From JAQVSH01 sp964451605 (GTDB taxonomy: Bacteria; Bacteroidota; Bacteroidia; Bacteroidales; UBA4181), in the NCBI GenBank assembly GCA_964451605.1, contig CAYVJA010000026.1:1-36339 (forward strand): DNA of 36,339 bases, written 5' to 3'. Below, piece by piece: positions 16,165 through 23,836 of this stretch (position 1 is the stretch's first letter; the number at the start of each line of letters is the position of its first letter). The position numbers and the translations under genes are program-made. Below the pieces are notes generated by a model. That model had not been told where the DNA came from and did not search any database. It saw only the letters and a list, made by a program, of their open reading frames with translations.

Positions 16165-16941
16165 ATGAAAATTCTGGTAATCGGCGCCGGCAATATGGGT
16201 GCCTGGATGGTTGAATCGCTCTGTCTGCAACATGATGTAGCCGTGTTCGACAAGAATAAATCGAAACTTCGCTACTTCTTCAATACCCACCGGTTTGTAA
16301 GCCTCGAACAGATTGAAGCGTTTCGTCCTGAGCTGGTAATCAATGCAGTAAGCTTACAGAACACCGTGAAAGCTTTCAACGATATACTCCCCTATCTGCC
16401 CGAAAATTGCATCATCAGCGATATCACTTCGGTAAAGACCGGGCTGCCCGAATTTTACCATCAGAGCGGACGGCGGTTTGTTTCGTCGCACCCCATGTTC
16501 GGCCCAACCTTTGGCAATCTGAAAGAGCTCAGTTCACAAAGCGCCATTCTGATTAAAGAGGGCGACGAAGAGGGAAAAGCGTTCTTCAGAGCTTTTTACG
16601 AAAGTCTGAACCTCAACCTCTACGAATATACCTTCGAAGCACACGACCAGACCACGGCCTACTCGCTCTCCATTCCCTTTGTATCTACCCTGGTATTTGG
16701 CGCCTGTATGAAGCATCAGGAGGCTCCGGGCACAACCTTTAAGAAGCATATGGCCATTGCCCACGGGCTTATGACTGAAGACCCATACCTGCTCTCCGAG
16801 ATTCTCTTCAGCCCCAACACCCTCCCCCAGATAGAGAGAATCCGCGAGGAGCTGGAGGTACTGCTAAATCTGGTAAAAAGCAGAGACACGGCTGCCCTGC
16901 ATCAGTTCATTGCCAAGATTAAAACCAACCTGGGAGAGTAG
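16165..16941 (+). CDS. tyrA: Prephenate dehydrogenase
   Basis: The 258-residue enzyme oxidatively decarboxylates prephenate to 4-hydroxyphenylpyruvate, the tyrosine branch. It begins with the Rossmann motif VIGAGNMGAW and carries SDITSVKTGLPEF and SSHPMFGPTFG, which are conserved in TyrA. The helical dimerisation half follows (about 160-258). No ACT domain is present. As the last aromatic gene of the cluster, together with pheA at the start, it brings both branch-point enzymes under the same leader. The aminotransferase needed for the last step is not in the window. Confidence 0.92.
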   Translation: MKILVIGAGNMGAWMVESLCLQHDVAVFDKNKSKLRYFFNTHRFVSLEQIEAFRPELVINAVSLQNTVKAFNDILPYLPENCIISDITSVKTGLPEFYHQSGRRFVSSHPMFGPTFGNLKELSSQSAILIKEGDEEGKAFFRAFYESLNLNLYEYTFEAHDQTTAYSLSIPFVSTLVFGACMKHQEAPGTTFKKHMAIAHGLMTEDPYLLSEILFSPNTLPQIERIREELEVLLNLVKSRDTAALHQFIAKIKTNLGE

Positions 16942-16961
16942 GAAAAGCTGACAGAATTATG

Positions 16962-16969
16962 TAGCTTTG
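16962..16969 (+). promoter_or_regulatory. -7 box before trmD
   Basis: TAGCTTTG matches TAnnTTTG 24 bases before the trmD ATG. No clear -33 element is seen. It would give trmD transcription independent of the attenuated aromatic operon. Confidence 0.5.
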
Positions 16970-16993
16970 AGACTCTTTTAGTTAGGCTATTGC

Positions 16994-17668
16994 ATGCGAA
17001 TTGATATCATCACCGTACTTCCGGAGCTGTTGGAAGGGCCGTTAAATCACTCTATTATTCAAAGAGCCCGTGGCAAAGGGTTGGTAGAGATTCATATCCA
17101 CCCTTTACGCAACTTCTCGGACGACAAACACAAGCGGGTCGACGATTACGCCTTTGGCGGAGAGGCAGGCATGGTATTGAGGGTAAAACCCATTTTCGAT
17201 GCCATTACCTTTCTCAAGAGTCAACGGGAGTACGACGAGATTATCTATACTTCGCCCGATGGCGAGCCTTTTGTACAAAAAGAGGCCAACCGCCTCTCTA
17301 CCCTGCAGAACATCATCATTCTGTGCGGACATTATAAAGGAATTGACCAAAGAATTCGTGAACACCTCATTACCAAAGAGATATCGATTGGCGACTATGT
17401 GCTTACAGGAGGCGAACTGGCAGCGGCAGTGATGACCGATGCCGTTGTGCGTCTCATCCCGGGTGCCATGAGCGATGAATCGTCGGCCCTCTCCGACTCC
17501 TTTCAGGACCAGTTGCTGGCTCCTCCCGTCTACACCCGGCCTGCCGAGTTCAATGGGTGGAGTGTACCGGAGGTTCTGTTGGGGGGAAACGATGCAGCAA
17601 AGGAGAAGTGGCGGTTCGATCAAGCCTTGGAACGAACCCGCCGTCTCAGGCCCGACCTCCTGGAGTAA
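16994..17668 (+). CDS. trmD: tRNA (guanine37-N1)-methyltransferase
   Basis: The 224-residue SPOUT enzyme methylates G37 of tRNAs reading CNN codons, using S-adenosylmethionine. Visible are the knot region LCGHYKGIDQRI, the segment ISIGDYVLTGGELAA and the C-terminal YTRPAEFNGWSVPEVLLGGND. The usual companions rpsP, rimM and rplS are absent. Here the gene stands alone behind tyrA. Confidence 0.96.
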   Translation: MRIDIITVLPELLEGPLNHSIIQRARGKGLVEIHIHPLRNFSDDKHKRVDDYAFGGEAGMVLRVKPIFDAITFLKSQREYDEIIYTSPDGEPFVQKEANRLSTLQNIIILCGHYKGIDQRIREHLITKEISIGDYVLTGGELAAAVMTDAVVRLIPGAMSDESSALSDSFQDQLLAPPVYTRPAEFNGWSVPEVLLGGNDAAKEKWRFDQALERTRRLRPDLLE

Positions 17669-17670
17669 CC

Positions 17671-17706
17671 CCATTAACCATTCACCATTGACCATTAACC
17701 ATTAAT
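17671..17706 (+). repeat. ACCATTA heptamer array, copy G
   Basis: Five near-identical heptamers (CCATTAA, CCATTCA, CCATTGA, CCATTAA, CCATTAA) fill most of the 47 bases between trmD and the peptidase gene, ending 9 bases before its ATG. The same heptamer precedes the esterase and GH43-like genes. Confidence 0.7.
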
Positions 17707-17715
17707 TTCCACGTT

Positions 17716-18900
17716 ATGTTAAAACAAATCCTCCTTGCTCTTGTCCTGACCCTGATCACTTCAGGCTTTCTGGCTTCGCAAACCCCTGCCGGCGGGTTTC
17801 AGTTTACCACGGTGAAAGAGAACAAAATTACCCCGGTAAAAAATCAGAACCGCTCGGGAACCTGCTGGAGTTTCTCCGGTATCGGCTTTCTGGAGTCGGA
17901 GTTACTCCGCATGGGAAAACCGGAACTCGATCTCTCAGAGATGTTTGTAGTACACAACTGCTATCTGTTGAAGGCCGATAAATATGTGCGTCTGCACGGT
18001 AACCTCACCTTTGCCGGAGGGGGATCATTTCATGATGTACTCGAAACTATCCGCGAAGCAGGTGTGGTACCCGAAGCCGAAATGAAGGGGCTGAACTACG
18101 GCGAAACCATGCATGTACACGGCGAGATGGACGAAGCTGCCGCTGCCTATGTAAAATCGATTGTGGGCAATAAAAACAACAAACTATCGCCGGCCTGGAA
18201 AGAGGGATTCAGGGGCATTATCGAAGCCTACCTGGGCAAAGCCCCCGAAAAGTTCAGTTACAACGGAAAGGAGTATACCCCCAAATCGTTTGCCGCCTAC
18301 CTGGAGCTCAACCCCGATCATTACGTTTCGCTCACCTCCTACACCCACCACCCTTTTTACGAAACCTTTGCCCTTGAGATTCCCGACAACTGGCGCTGGG
18401 GTCACTCCTACAATCTGCCCCTCGACGAGTTTATGCAGGTGTTCGACTACGCCATTGAGAAGGGGTACACCATTGCCTGGGGTGCCGACGTAAGCGAGGC
18501 GGGTTTCAAAAACTCGATTGCCCGTGTTGCAGCAGTCGACCCTGTAAACCTGACCGGTTCTGACCGTGCCCGCTGGGAGGGGCTGAGCGAAGCCCAAAAA
18601 GAGGCCGAAGCCAAAAACCGGGCATCGAATCCCGGTGCGGAGAAGATTATCACACCTGAAATTCGGCAGGAAGCCTTCGACAACTACCAGACCACCGATG
18701 ATCACGGAATGCAGATTTTCGGGATTGCCAAAGATCAGAACGGCACCAAATATTACCTGGTAAAAAACTCATGGGGCGAAAGCGGCCCGTACAAAGGCCT
18801 CCTCTATGCCTCGGAGACCTTTGTCAAGTACAAAACCATGAACATTGTGCTGCATAAAGATGCCCTGCCCAAAGAGATTCGCAAGAAGCTGAATCTGTAA
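17716..18900 (+). CDS. Secreted C1-family cysteine peptidase (bleomycin hydrolase / PepC-like)
   Basis: The 394-residue protein has a signal peptide (about 1-22) and then the papain-fold catalytic centre: QNRSGTCWSFS with Cys50, TTDDHGMQIFG with the catalytic His, and VKNSWGESG with the Asn. The spacing and the large insert between Cys and His fit the bleomycin hydrolase/aminopeptidase C branch. The signal peptide means it acts in the periplasm or outside the cell, unlike classical cytosolic PepC. Its substrate is unknown. It converges with the RecD-like helicase gene. Confidence 0.9.
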   Translation: MLKQILLALVLTLITSGFLASQTPAGGFQFTTVKENKITPVKNQNRSGTCWSFSGIGFLESELLRMGKPELDLSEMFVVHNCYLLKADKYVRLHGNLTFAGGGSFHDVLETIREAGVVPEAEMKGLNYGETMHVHGEMDEAAAAYVKSIVGNKNNKLSPAWKEGFRGIIEAYLGKAPEKFSYNGKEYTPKSFAAYLELNPDHYVSLTSYTHHPFYETFALEIPDNWRWGHSYNLPLDEFMQVFDYAIEKGYTIAWGADVSEAGFKNSIARVAAVDPVNLTGSDRARWEGLSEAQKEAEAKNRASNPGAEKIITPEIRQEAFDNYQTTDDHGMQIFGIAKDQNGTKYYLVKNSWGESGPYKGLLYASETFVKYKTMNIVLHKDALPKEIRKKLNL

Positions 18901-18940
18901 CGCTTCTATAGGCGGTTAGATTCTCTCCGCATACGCATAT

Positions 18941-18989
18941 CGACCCCCGCTTTTACTCCTCTGTTTCGAGCTGTAAAAAGCGGGGGTCG
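18941..18989. repeat. 14-bp perfect inverted repeat at converging gene ends
   Basis: CGACCCCCGCTTTT (18941-18954) and AAAAGCGGGGGTCG (18976-18989) are perfect reverse complements with a 21-base spacer. The right arm encodes the FDPRF residues near the C-terminus of the helicase; the left arm overlaps its stop codon. No T-tract follows on either strand, so it may work as a hairpin barrier or RNA stabiliser rather than a classical terminator. Confidence 0.7.
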
Positions 18990-20380
18990 AAATTTACCAG
19001 ATAGAGCTGTTCGACGGGACGGGTAACCGCTGTGTAGAGCCATCGGAGGTATTCAAGGTTGAGCATATCATCGGCAAACCACCCCTGATCTACATAGACT
19101 GCCTTCCACTGCCCCCCCTGCGCCTTATGACAGGTTACCGCGTAGGCAAACTTTATCTGTACCGCCGAATAGAAAGGATCGGCCCGCACTGCTTTCCAGC
19201 GATCGGGGCCCTGCAGATGGGCATAGTCTTCGGCCACTGCGTAGAAAAACTCTTTGCTCTGAGCAGACGACAGTGAGGGGCTCTCCATGGAGAGGGTATT
19301 CAGCAGCACTTTACACGAGAGTTCATAGTTGCCGTAATCGGGCAGCTCCAGATCGACATTCAGGAAGCGGTACCCATAGCGCTCTTCATACTTTCCGATG
19401 CGACGCAGAGTGGCTATGTCTCCGTTAGCCAGGAAGTTAAGACTTTCGTTCTCAGGAATCCAACTATAGTTGTTCTTCACAATCATCACGCGATCGCCGG
19501 CACAAATCTCCTCCTCACGGTAGAGTATCCGGCCGCGGATCCCCTCGTTAAACAGATTGGCTCTTTTGTTGGTCCGGCACACCACCATCACCTCCTCTTC
19601 GCCATAGTGGCTGTAGGCATCGGCAAGGCTCTCGGCAAAATCGCCACCTGCGAGACGAACTACATCGCTGTTGAAGGCCGTTGCGAACTGCGGAAAGGGC
19701 ACGGGATCTGTCTCCATCAGGTTGCGAAGCAGCGTGGCATTCGAGAGAATGCGGGATTGGGCATTCTGCCTGACCACCTGACGCAACTGCACCTCTGTAA
19801 CACGGTAACCCAGAGAGCGAAACTCATCTCCATCGAGCGCCGGGCTGAGAGCCGAACCCACCGGAGGAAGCTGCGCTGTATCGCCCGAAAGGATGAGTTT
19901 GCATCGCCGACCCGATGCAACGTACTCCAACAGATCGTCGAGCAGGCGTCCCGAACCAAAGAGGGCTCCGTCGGAGGTACTGTTCGCAATCATAGAGGCC
20001 TCATCTACAATGAAAAGGGTGTCGGAATAGAGGTTCCGGTCCAGGCCGAACCTTCCGGGCACCTGATTGGCCGACTTCTGCCGGTAAATCACCTTGTGAA
20101 TGGTGTAAGCAGGGGCTCCGGAGTAACCGGAAAAGACCTTGGCAGCTCTTCCGGTGGGCGCCATCAGCAGGGTTCTGAGGCGCATCCGGGCCAGAACCCG
20201 GACCAGTGCGCTGAGCATAGATGTCTTCCCTGTTCCGGCAAATCCTTTGACAATGAACACCGAACGTGACGCAGGCTCGTCGAGAAACGTGGCAAGCGAT
20301 TCAAGAAACTTCTCCTGGTCGGCGGTTAACTCAAAGGGGAGTTCACGCTGAAACAGGGAGAAAAAATTATTTTCTGTCAT
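18953..20380 (-). CDS. RecD-like ATP-dependent DNA helicase (SF1B)
   Basis: The 475-residue protein has Walker A GFAGTGKT (46-53), the DEAD-like box FIVDEASMI, motif III GDTAQLPPVGS and the C-terminal UvrD_C_2 motif AYAVTCHKAQGGQW, ending with LYTAVTR. This is the AAA_30 / RecD2-like form without the long N-terminal part of RecD2. Such helicases unwind DNA 5' to 3' and are common in Bacteroidota, often annotated as AAA family ATPase or exodeoxyribonuclease V subunit alpha-like; RecBCD partners are not present here. The ATG at 20380 is the only sensible start. Confidence 0.9.
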   Translation of the reverse strand: MTENNFFSLFQRELPFELTADQEKFLESLATFLDEPASRSVFIVKGFAGTGKTSMLSALVRVLARMRLRTLLMAPTGRAAKVFSGYSGAPAYTIHKVIYRQKSANQVPGRFGLDRNLYSDTLFIVDEASMIANSTSDGALFGSGRLLDDLLEYVASGRRCKLILSGDTAQLPPVGSALSPALDGDEFRSLGYRVTEVQLRQVVRQNAQSRILSNATLLRNLMETDPVPFPQFATAFNSDVVRLAGGDFAESLADAYSHYGEEEVMVVCRTNKRANLFNEGIRGRILYREEEICAGDRVMIVKNNYSWIPENESLNFLANGDIATLRRIGKYEERYGYRFLNVDLELPDYGNYELSCKVLLNTLSMESPSLSSAQSKEFFYAVAEDYAHLQGPDRWKAVRADPFYSAVQIKFAYAVTCHKAQGGQWKAVYVDQGWFADDMLNLEYLRWLYTAVTRPVEQLYLVNFDPRFLQLETEE

Positions 20381-20432
20381 GCAATCGAAAATATGAGCCT
20401 GAGAAAGGTTCGATAATCTAAATTCTTTTATT

Positions 20433-20440
20433 TACTTTTG
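20433..20440 (+). promoter_or_regulatory. -7 box before the membrane-anchored conserved gene
   Basis: TACTTTTG matches TAnnTTTG exactly. The predicted transcription start (about 20447) lies downstream of a GTG at 20440, so that GTG cannot be the start codon of the following gene. Confidence 0.55.
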
Positions 20441-20454
20441 TGAGAGTTCATACA

Positions 20455-21081
20455 ATGCAAAATAACCAAAAAAAGCTACAAAATATGAAGAGTGCCATTC
20501 ACGCCGTTCTGCTGGTTTTAATAGCCTGTCTGATTTACTTTCTTTATCAAAGCATTATGGAGCCCATCCGCTTTAATAAAGAGCGCGATTTCCGGTATGC
20601 CAAAGGTATTGAACGCCTGAAACAAATCAGAACCGCTCAGGTTGCCTTTAAACTTGAATACGGACACTATACTTCCAGTTTCGATTCGCTCATCAACTAT
20701 GTGAAAGAGGGAAAGTTTAAGGTGGTTCGTATGGAAATTGACGAGAGTGATCCTGAAGACCTCTCTAAGACTGTAGCCAAAGACACCACCCTTGTAAGTA
20801 TCAAGGATTCTCTCTTCAAGAATGTTTACGTGGATTCGCTCCGTTATGTTCCCTTCTCAAGCGGCAAGGAGATTTCGATGGCGGCCAATCTGCTGGCCAC
20901 CGGTTCGAAGGTTGTGGTTCCTGTTTTTGAAGCCTCTATCAAAAACGACGATCTGCTGGTAGGAATGGAACCCCAACTGGTAATCAATTTCAACTACGAC
21001 CGCGAAGAGATGGTAGGTTTTGCCGGCCTGAAGGTGGGTTCGGTTACCGAAGCCAACAACAACGCAGGAAACTGGGAATAA
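20455..21081 (+). CDS. Conserved membrane-anchored protein of unknown function
   Basis: The 208-residue protein has a short cytoplasmic N-terminus, one membrane helix (about 14-33, HAVLLVLIACLIYFLYQSI) and a soluble, probably periplasmic domain. It starts EPIRFNKERDFRYAKGIERL and continues with IRTAQVAFKLEYGHYTSSFDSL. That segment is vaguely like type II pseudopilin soluble parts and is conserved in Bacteroidota homologues I recall, which usually sit next to DUF3822 and rsmD as here. No function is known. The ATG at 20455 is chosen because the earlier GTG lies in the promoter; MKSAIHAV at 20485 is an alternative start. Confidence 0.75.
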   Translation: MQNNQKKLQNMKSAIHAVLLVLIACLIYFLYQSIMEPIRFNKERDFRYAKGIERLKQIRTAQVAFKLEYGHYTSSFDSLINYVKEGKFKVVRMEIDESDPEDLSKTVAKDTTLVSIKDSLFKNVYVDSLRYVPFSSGKEISMAANLLATGSKVVVPVFEASIKNDDLLVGMEPQLVINFNYDREEMVGFAGLKVGSVTEANNNAGNWE

Positions 21082-21093
21082 ACCGCAATAACC

Positions 21094-21911
21094 TTGAAGC
21101 GTGTAGACCAATCAGGGCAACACACAGACAAGGCGTCCAGATTATCCATTCAAACCGGTTTGAATGGATTTTCTTTTTGCACCGACCTTGCCGATGCAGA
21201 GGAGACTCTTCTGTCGGCTCTTCCTGTGGCCTATCCTGTTGACGACAGGAATCTTCAGCTCATTGGGCACTTTCTTGACAAAGAGCCTGCGTTACAGGGC
21301 CATTTCGATGAGGTTACCTGGTATATCGATACCCCGTGGTATTCGTTGGTTCCCGCGCCTCTCTTCGCTCCGGAAAATACGCTTCCTGAGATGCGTCGTC
21401 ATTTTGGCGATGCCATTGCCGGCCATGATAGCGGGTTTGAGCCCCTCCCCACTTTCGGAGCCGTACTTGTATACGCCTATCCGGCGGGTATAGCCTCTCT
21501 CTTCGGCAAACGTTTCGGCGAAAAAATATCACTGCATCATGTAGCTGCCGACACCCTGCAAAAAATGGGTCAACAACCGGATGCATTGTTTCTGTCTGGG
21601 AAAAGGGAAAGCCGCTCTTTTTTAACCGGTTTCTACGCGGAACCCTGACCGGCTGTGAGGGAAACGAGGAGCCCGATGCCCCCCGACGCGACGAACTCTC
21701 GTTGCTCTACTACCTGCTCAAGGTGTTGGAACTCCACCGTATGGATGCTGCAACCGCCTCGCTGCGAATTGCCTCCACGGCCTCTTTACCTCTCCTTCAA
21801 CAATATCTGCCGCAAAGCGAGCAGTGCCGTTACCGTACGCTGGCCCCGCAAATCCCTGCATCGATGGCACAACCCGATCCGTTTATTCACCTGTTGAATC
21901 TTTCGCTATGA
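21094..21911 (+). pseudogene. DUF3822 family gene, interrupted by a frameshift
   Basis: The frame opening at a TTG at 21094 encodes the N-terminal DUF3822 part and hits a stop at 21648. The rest of the family (FFNRFLRGTLTGC, ELSLLYYLLKVLELHRMD, ending FIHLLNLSL) continues in the neighbouring frame, from about 21594 to the TGA at 21909-21911. Joining them needs one lost base near 21585-21600, around TCTGTCTGGGAAAAGGG. The role of DUF3822 is unknown; it has a weak resemblance to the ASKHA fold. Because an assembly gap lies 640 bases on, an assembly or sequencing error is as likely as a real mutation. The end overlaps the rsmD start as ATGA. Confidence 0.75.
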
Positions 21912-22441
21912 GAATTATCGGCGGATCCTTCCGTGGCCGGCACTTTGATCCGGGCAGCAAATTTACCGCCCGCCCCACCACCGACTTTGCCAAAGAGAAC
22001 CTCTTTAACATACTGGCCTCTCGGCTCGACTTCGAAACTATGCATGTGCTCGACCTCTTTTCCGGTACCGGCAGTATCTCGCTCGAGTTTGTTTCGAGGG
22101 GTGCTCCCCTGGTCCATGCCATTGAGTCGGATGCCCGCCATGCCGCCTTTATCCGAAAAAACATAGAAACGCTGCAAATCTCCGACCGGATGCGCGTGGT
22201 GAAGATCAACGCTTTTCAATTTATCAAAACGGCCACCNNNNNNNNNNNNNNNNNNNNNNNNNNNNNNNNNNNNNNNNNNNNNNNNNNNNNNNNNNNNNNN
22301 NNNNNNNNNNNNNNNNNNNNNNNNNNNNNNNNNNNNNNNNNNNNNNNNNNNNNNNGCAAGGAGTACCTGCTGCATCCTAATCTGGTAGATGCCAGAGAGT
22401 ACGGAAGTGTCCGATTCAGCTTCTTCAAAAAGTTGGAATAA
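21908..22441 (+). CDS. rsmD: 16S rRNA (guanine966-N2)-methyltransferase, with internal assembly gap
   Basis: The visible parts match RsmD: MRIIGGSFRGRHFDP, ARPTTDFAKENLFNIL, the SAM-binding LDLFSGTGSISLEFVSRGA and the acidic AIESD. After the gap comes the C-terminal DAREYGSVRFSFFK. The catalytic (D/N)PP(F/Y) motif should lie in the run of N and cannot be checked. With 118 N the frame is kept and the length (177 residues) is normal, so the gap size is probably right. It starts inside the DUF3822 stop (ATGA), which suggests translational coupling. Confidence 0.88.
   Translation: MRIIGGSFRGRHFDPGSKFTARPTTDFAKENLFNILASRLDFETMHVLDLFSGTGSISLEFVSRGAPLVHAIESDARHAAFIRKNIETLQISDRMRVVKINAFQFIKTATXXXXXXXXXXXXXXXXXXXXXXXXXXXXXXXXXXXXXXXXKEYLLHPNLVDAREYGSVRFSFFKKLE
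22238..22355. other. Assembly gap (118 N)
   Basis: A run of 118 N interrupts rsmD. It marks the sequence as a scaffolded draft. Confidence 1.
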
Positions 22442-22465
22442 TTCGTAAAATTTCGCCCTCAACCC

Positions 22466-22495
22466 TTGTATAATTGCGAATTATGGCTACTTTTG
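22466..22495 (+). promoter_or_regulatory. Promoter of the tRNA-Asp gene
   Basis: TTG (22466-22468) and TACTTTTG (22488-22495) are 19 bases apart, fitting the Bacteroidota promoter pattern. The expected start near 22502 leaves a leader of about 30 bases before the tRNA. Confidence 0.65.
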
Positions 22496-22532
22496 CATCG
22501 CTGTTGAAGGAACAAAAACAGCCATCAAAAAA

Positions 22533-22606
22533 GGTGTGGTAGTTCAGCTGGTTAGAATACCTGCCTGTCACGCAGGGGGTCGCGGGTTCGAGTCCCGTCC
22601 ATACCG
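22533..22606 (+). tRNA. tRNA-Asp (GTC)
   Basis: The 74-base cloverleaf can be drawn in full. The acceptor GGTGTGG pairs with CCATACC (one G-U). The D-arm contains GTTCAGCTGGTTAGAAT. The anticodon stem CCTGC/GCAGG encloses loop CTGTCAC with anticodon GTC, and the T-arm GCGGG/CCCGT contains TTCGAGT. The discriminator is G and the CCA end is not encoded. Confidence 0.96.
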
Positions 22607-22610
22607 CAAA

Positions 22611-22644
22611 AAGCAGTCAACCGAAGGGTTGACTGCTTTTTTTT
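22611..22644 (+). terminator. Intrinsic terminator of tRNA-Asp
   Basis: AAGCAGTCAACC (22611-22622), a GAAG loop and GGTTGACTGCTT (22627-22638) make a perfect 12-bp stem followed by a T-tract to 22644. Confidence 0.93.
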
Positions 22645-22659
22645 GACAGGTTCGGGAAC

Positions 22660-23814
22660 TCAAAGCGCATTCTCGAAAGGTAGTGGATCGTAGAGTGCAC
22701 GGCAGAACTGTTCAATATAGTTTCCTTTCGATGCCAGCTCGTTAGAGACGTTTGTCAGAACCACCACGCCCACCCGTGTATTGCGTTCAAAAATGACGCC
22801 ACAGGTATATCCGGGGGTTCCGCCATAGGCACCCTGGTGTACTTTACCCCGTTCGGCATAGGGAGCCCAACCCAAGGCTCCCGAAAAGTTTTCGGTGAAC
22901 TTGGTGGTGGGAAGCTGTGCAAGGTAGAAGTAGGTGGTGTCGGTGAAATTGGCCTGCAGGTATTTCACCAGATCTGCAGCCGACGATTTTATCCCGCCGC
23001 ATCCGGTAAGCGCACCGCAATCGCCGGCGCCAAGCGGCAGCGGGTTCCCCTTTGCATCTCTTCCCTTCACCATCAGGCGCTCCCTTTCGGGAGTGCGCTC
23101 AACAAAGGTATGCTCCATATTGAGCGGTGTGCTGATAGATTCAAACAGATACTGTTGGTACGATTGGCCCGATACCAGGGTCAGGATATGCCCCAACAGT
23201 CCGGCGCCCAGATTGGAGTAAAGCCGTTTTTCGCCCGGGGTGGAGAGTAGTATCTGCCGATTCGCCAAATAATCGTATAGCTGAGCCACGCTATACGCCT
23301 GATAGGGTGCATCCGGATTGGGGAACTCGCCATTGTCGTTACGGACATTGGTAGGTTCAACCGGCAAACCGGAGGTGTGATCGGCAAGTTGTACCAGAGT
23401 GGGCGCCTGCCCGTTCAATGAAGGTTGATGCAACGGGACAGGGAGGTATTTTGCGATGGAATCGCTGCCGCTCACCTGCTTTTCGGCAATCAGCCTTGCA
23501 AGCATAGTCCCGGTAAACGTCTTAGTGATGGAGCCTATTTCGAACACACTGTCTCTGTTCTCGATGTAGACCAGCGAATCGTTCCGACGCTCCACTCCTA
23601 CATAGCATACCGCGCTATCGCGAATTATGGCAATCGCCAGTTGTGTTCCGTTAGGGAAGTACTGCGCACAATCGAAAAGCGCCTGCGCCTGAGCGGTATC
23701 GAGCGAATTGACAAGAGAGGATTCCGGAAGCCCGGTTAGCTTTTTCGAAACGTCAAAACTGCATGATGTGGATACAATACAAAAAAACAGCGCCACTAAA
23801 CCCAAACTTTTCAT
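22660..23814 (-). CDS. Serine hydrolase lipoprotein (class C beta-lactamase / penicillin-binding fold)
   Basis: The 384-residue protein has a lipoprotein-like signal ending at Cys18 (IVSTSC). The fold's motifs follow: SITK with catalytic Ser95 and Lys98, YSN at 199-201, and HQGAYGGTPG in the position of the KTG/HxG box. Proteins of this group act as esterases, DD-peptidases, D-aminopeptidases or beta-lactamases; sequence alone does not decide, and resistance should not be assumed. It follows the YgiD-like gene by 22 bases in the same direction and converges with tRNA-Asp. Confidence 0.88.
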   Translation of the reverse strand: MKSLGLVALFFCIVSTSCSFDVSKKLTGLPESSLVNSLDTAQAQALFDCAQYFPNGTQLAIAIIRDSAVCYVGVERRNDSLVYIENRDSVFEIGSITKTFTGTMLARLIAEKQVSGSDSIAKYLPVPLHQPSLNGQAPTLVQLADHTSGLPVEPTNVRNDNGEFPNPDAPYQAYSVAQLYDYLANRQILLSTPGEKRLYSNLGAGLLGHILTLVSGQSYQQYLFESISTPLNMEHTFVERTPERERLMVKGRDAKGNPLPLGAGDCGALTGCGGIKSSAADLVKYLQANFTDTTYFYLAQLPTTKFTENFSGALGWAPYAERGKVHQGAYGGTPGYTCGVIFERNTRVGVVVLTNVSNELASKGNYIEQFCRALYDPLPFENAL

Positions 23815-23836
23815 ACGCGTAATACAATGCCGAAAA

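Noticed and set aside
20440..20454. GTG start for the membrane-anchored protein
   Set aside because: The G of that GTG is the last base of the -7 box, upstream of the predicted transcription start.
21580..21660. Programmed -1 frameshifting in the DUF3822 gene
   Set aside because: No slippery heptamer is present in the zero frame at the shift point, and the nearby N gap makes a sequence error the simpler reason.
22660..23814. Antibiotic-resistance beta-lactamase
   Set aside because: The SxxK and YxN motifs are shared by many esterases and peptidases of the fold; nothing in the sequence points to resistance.
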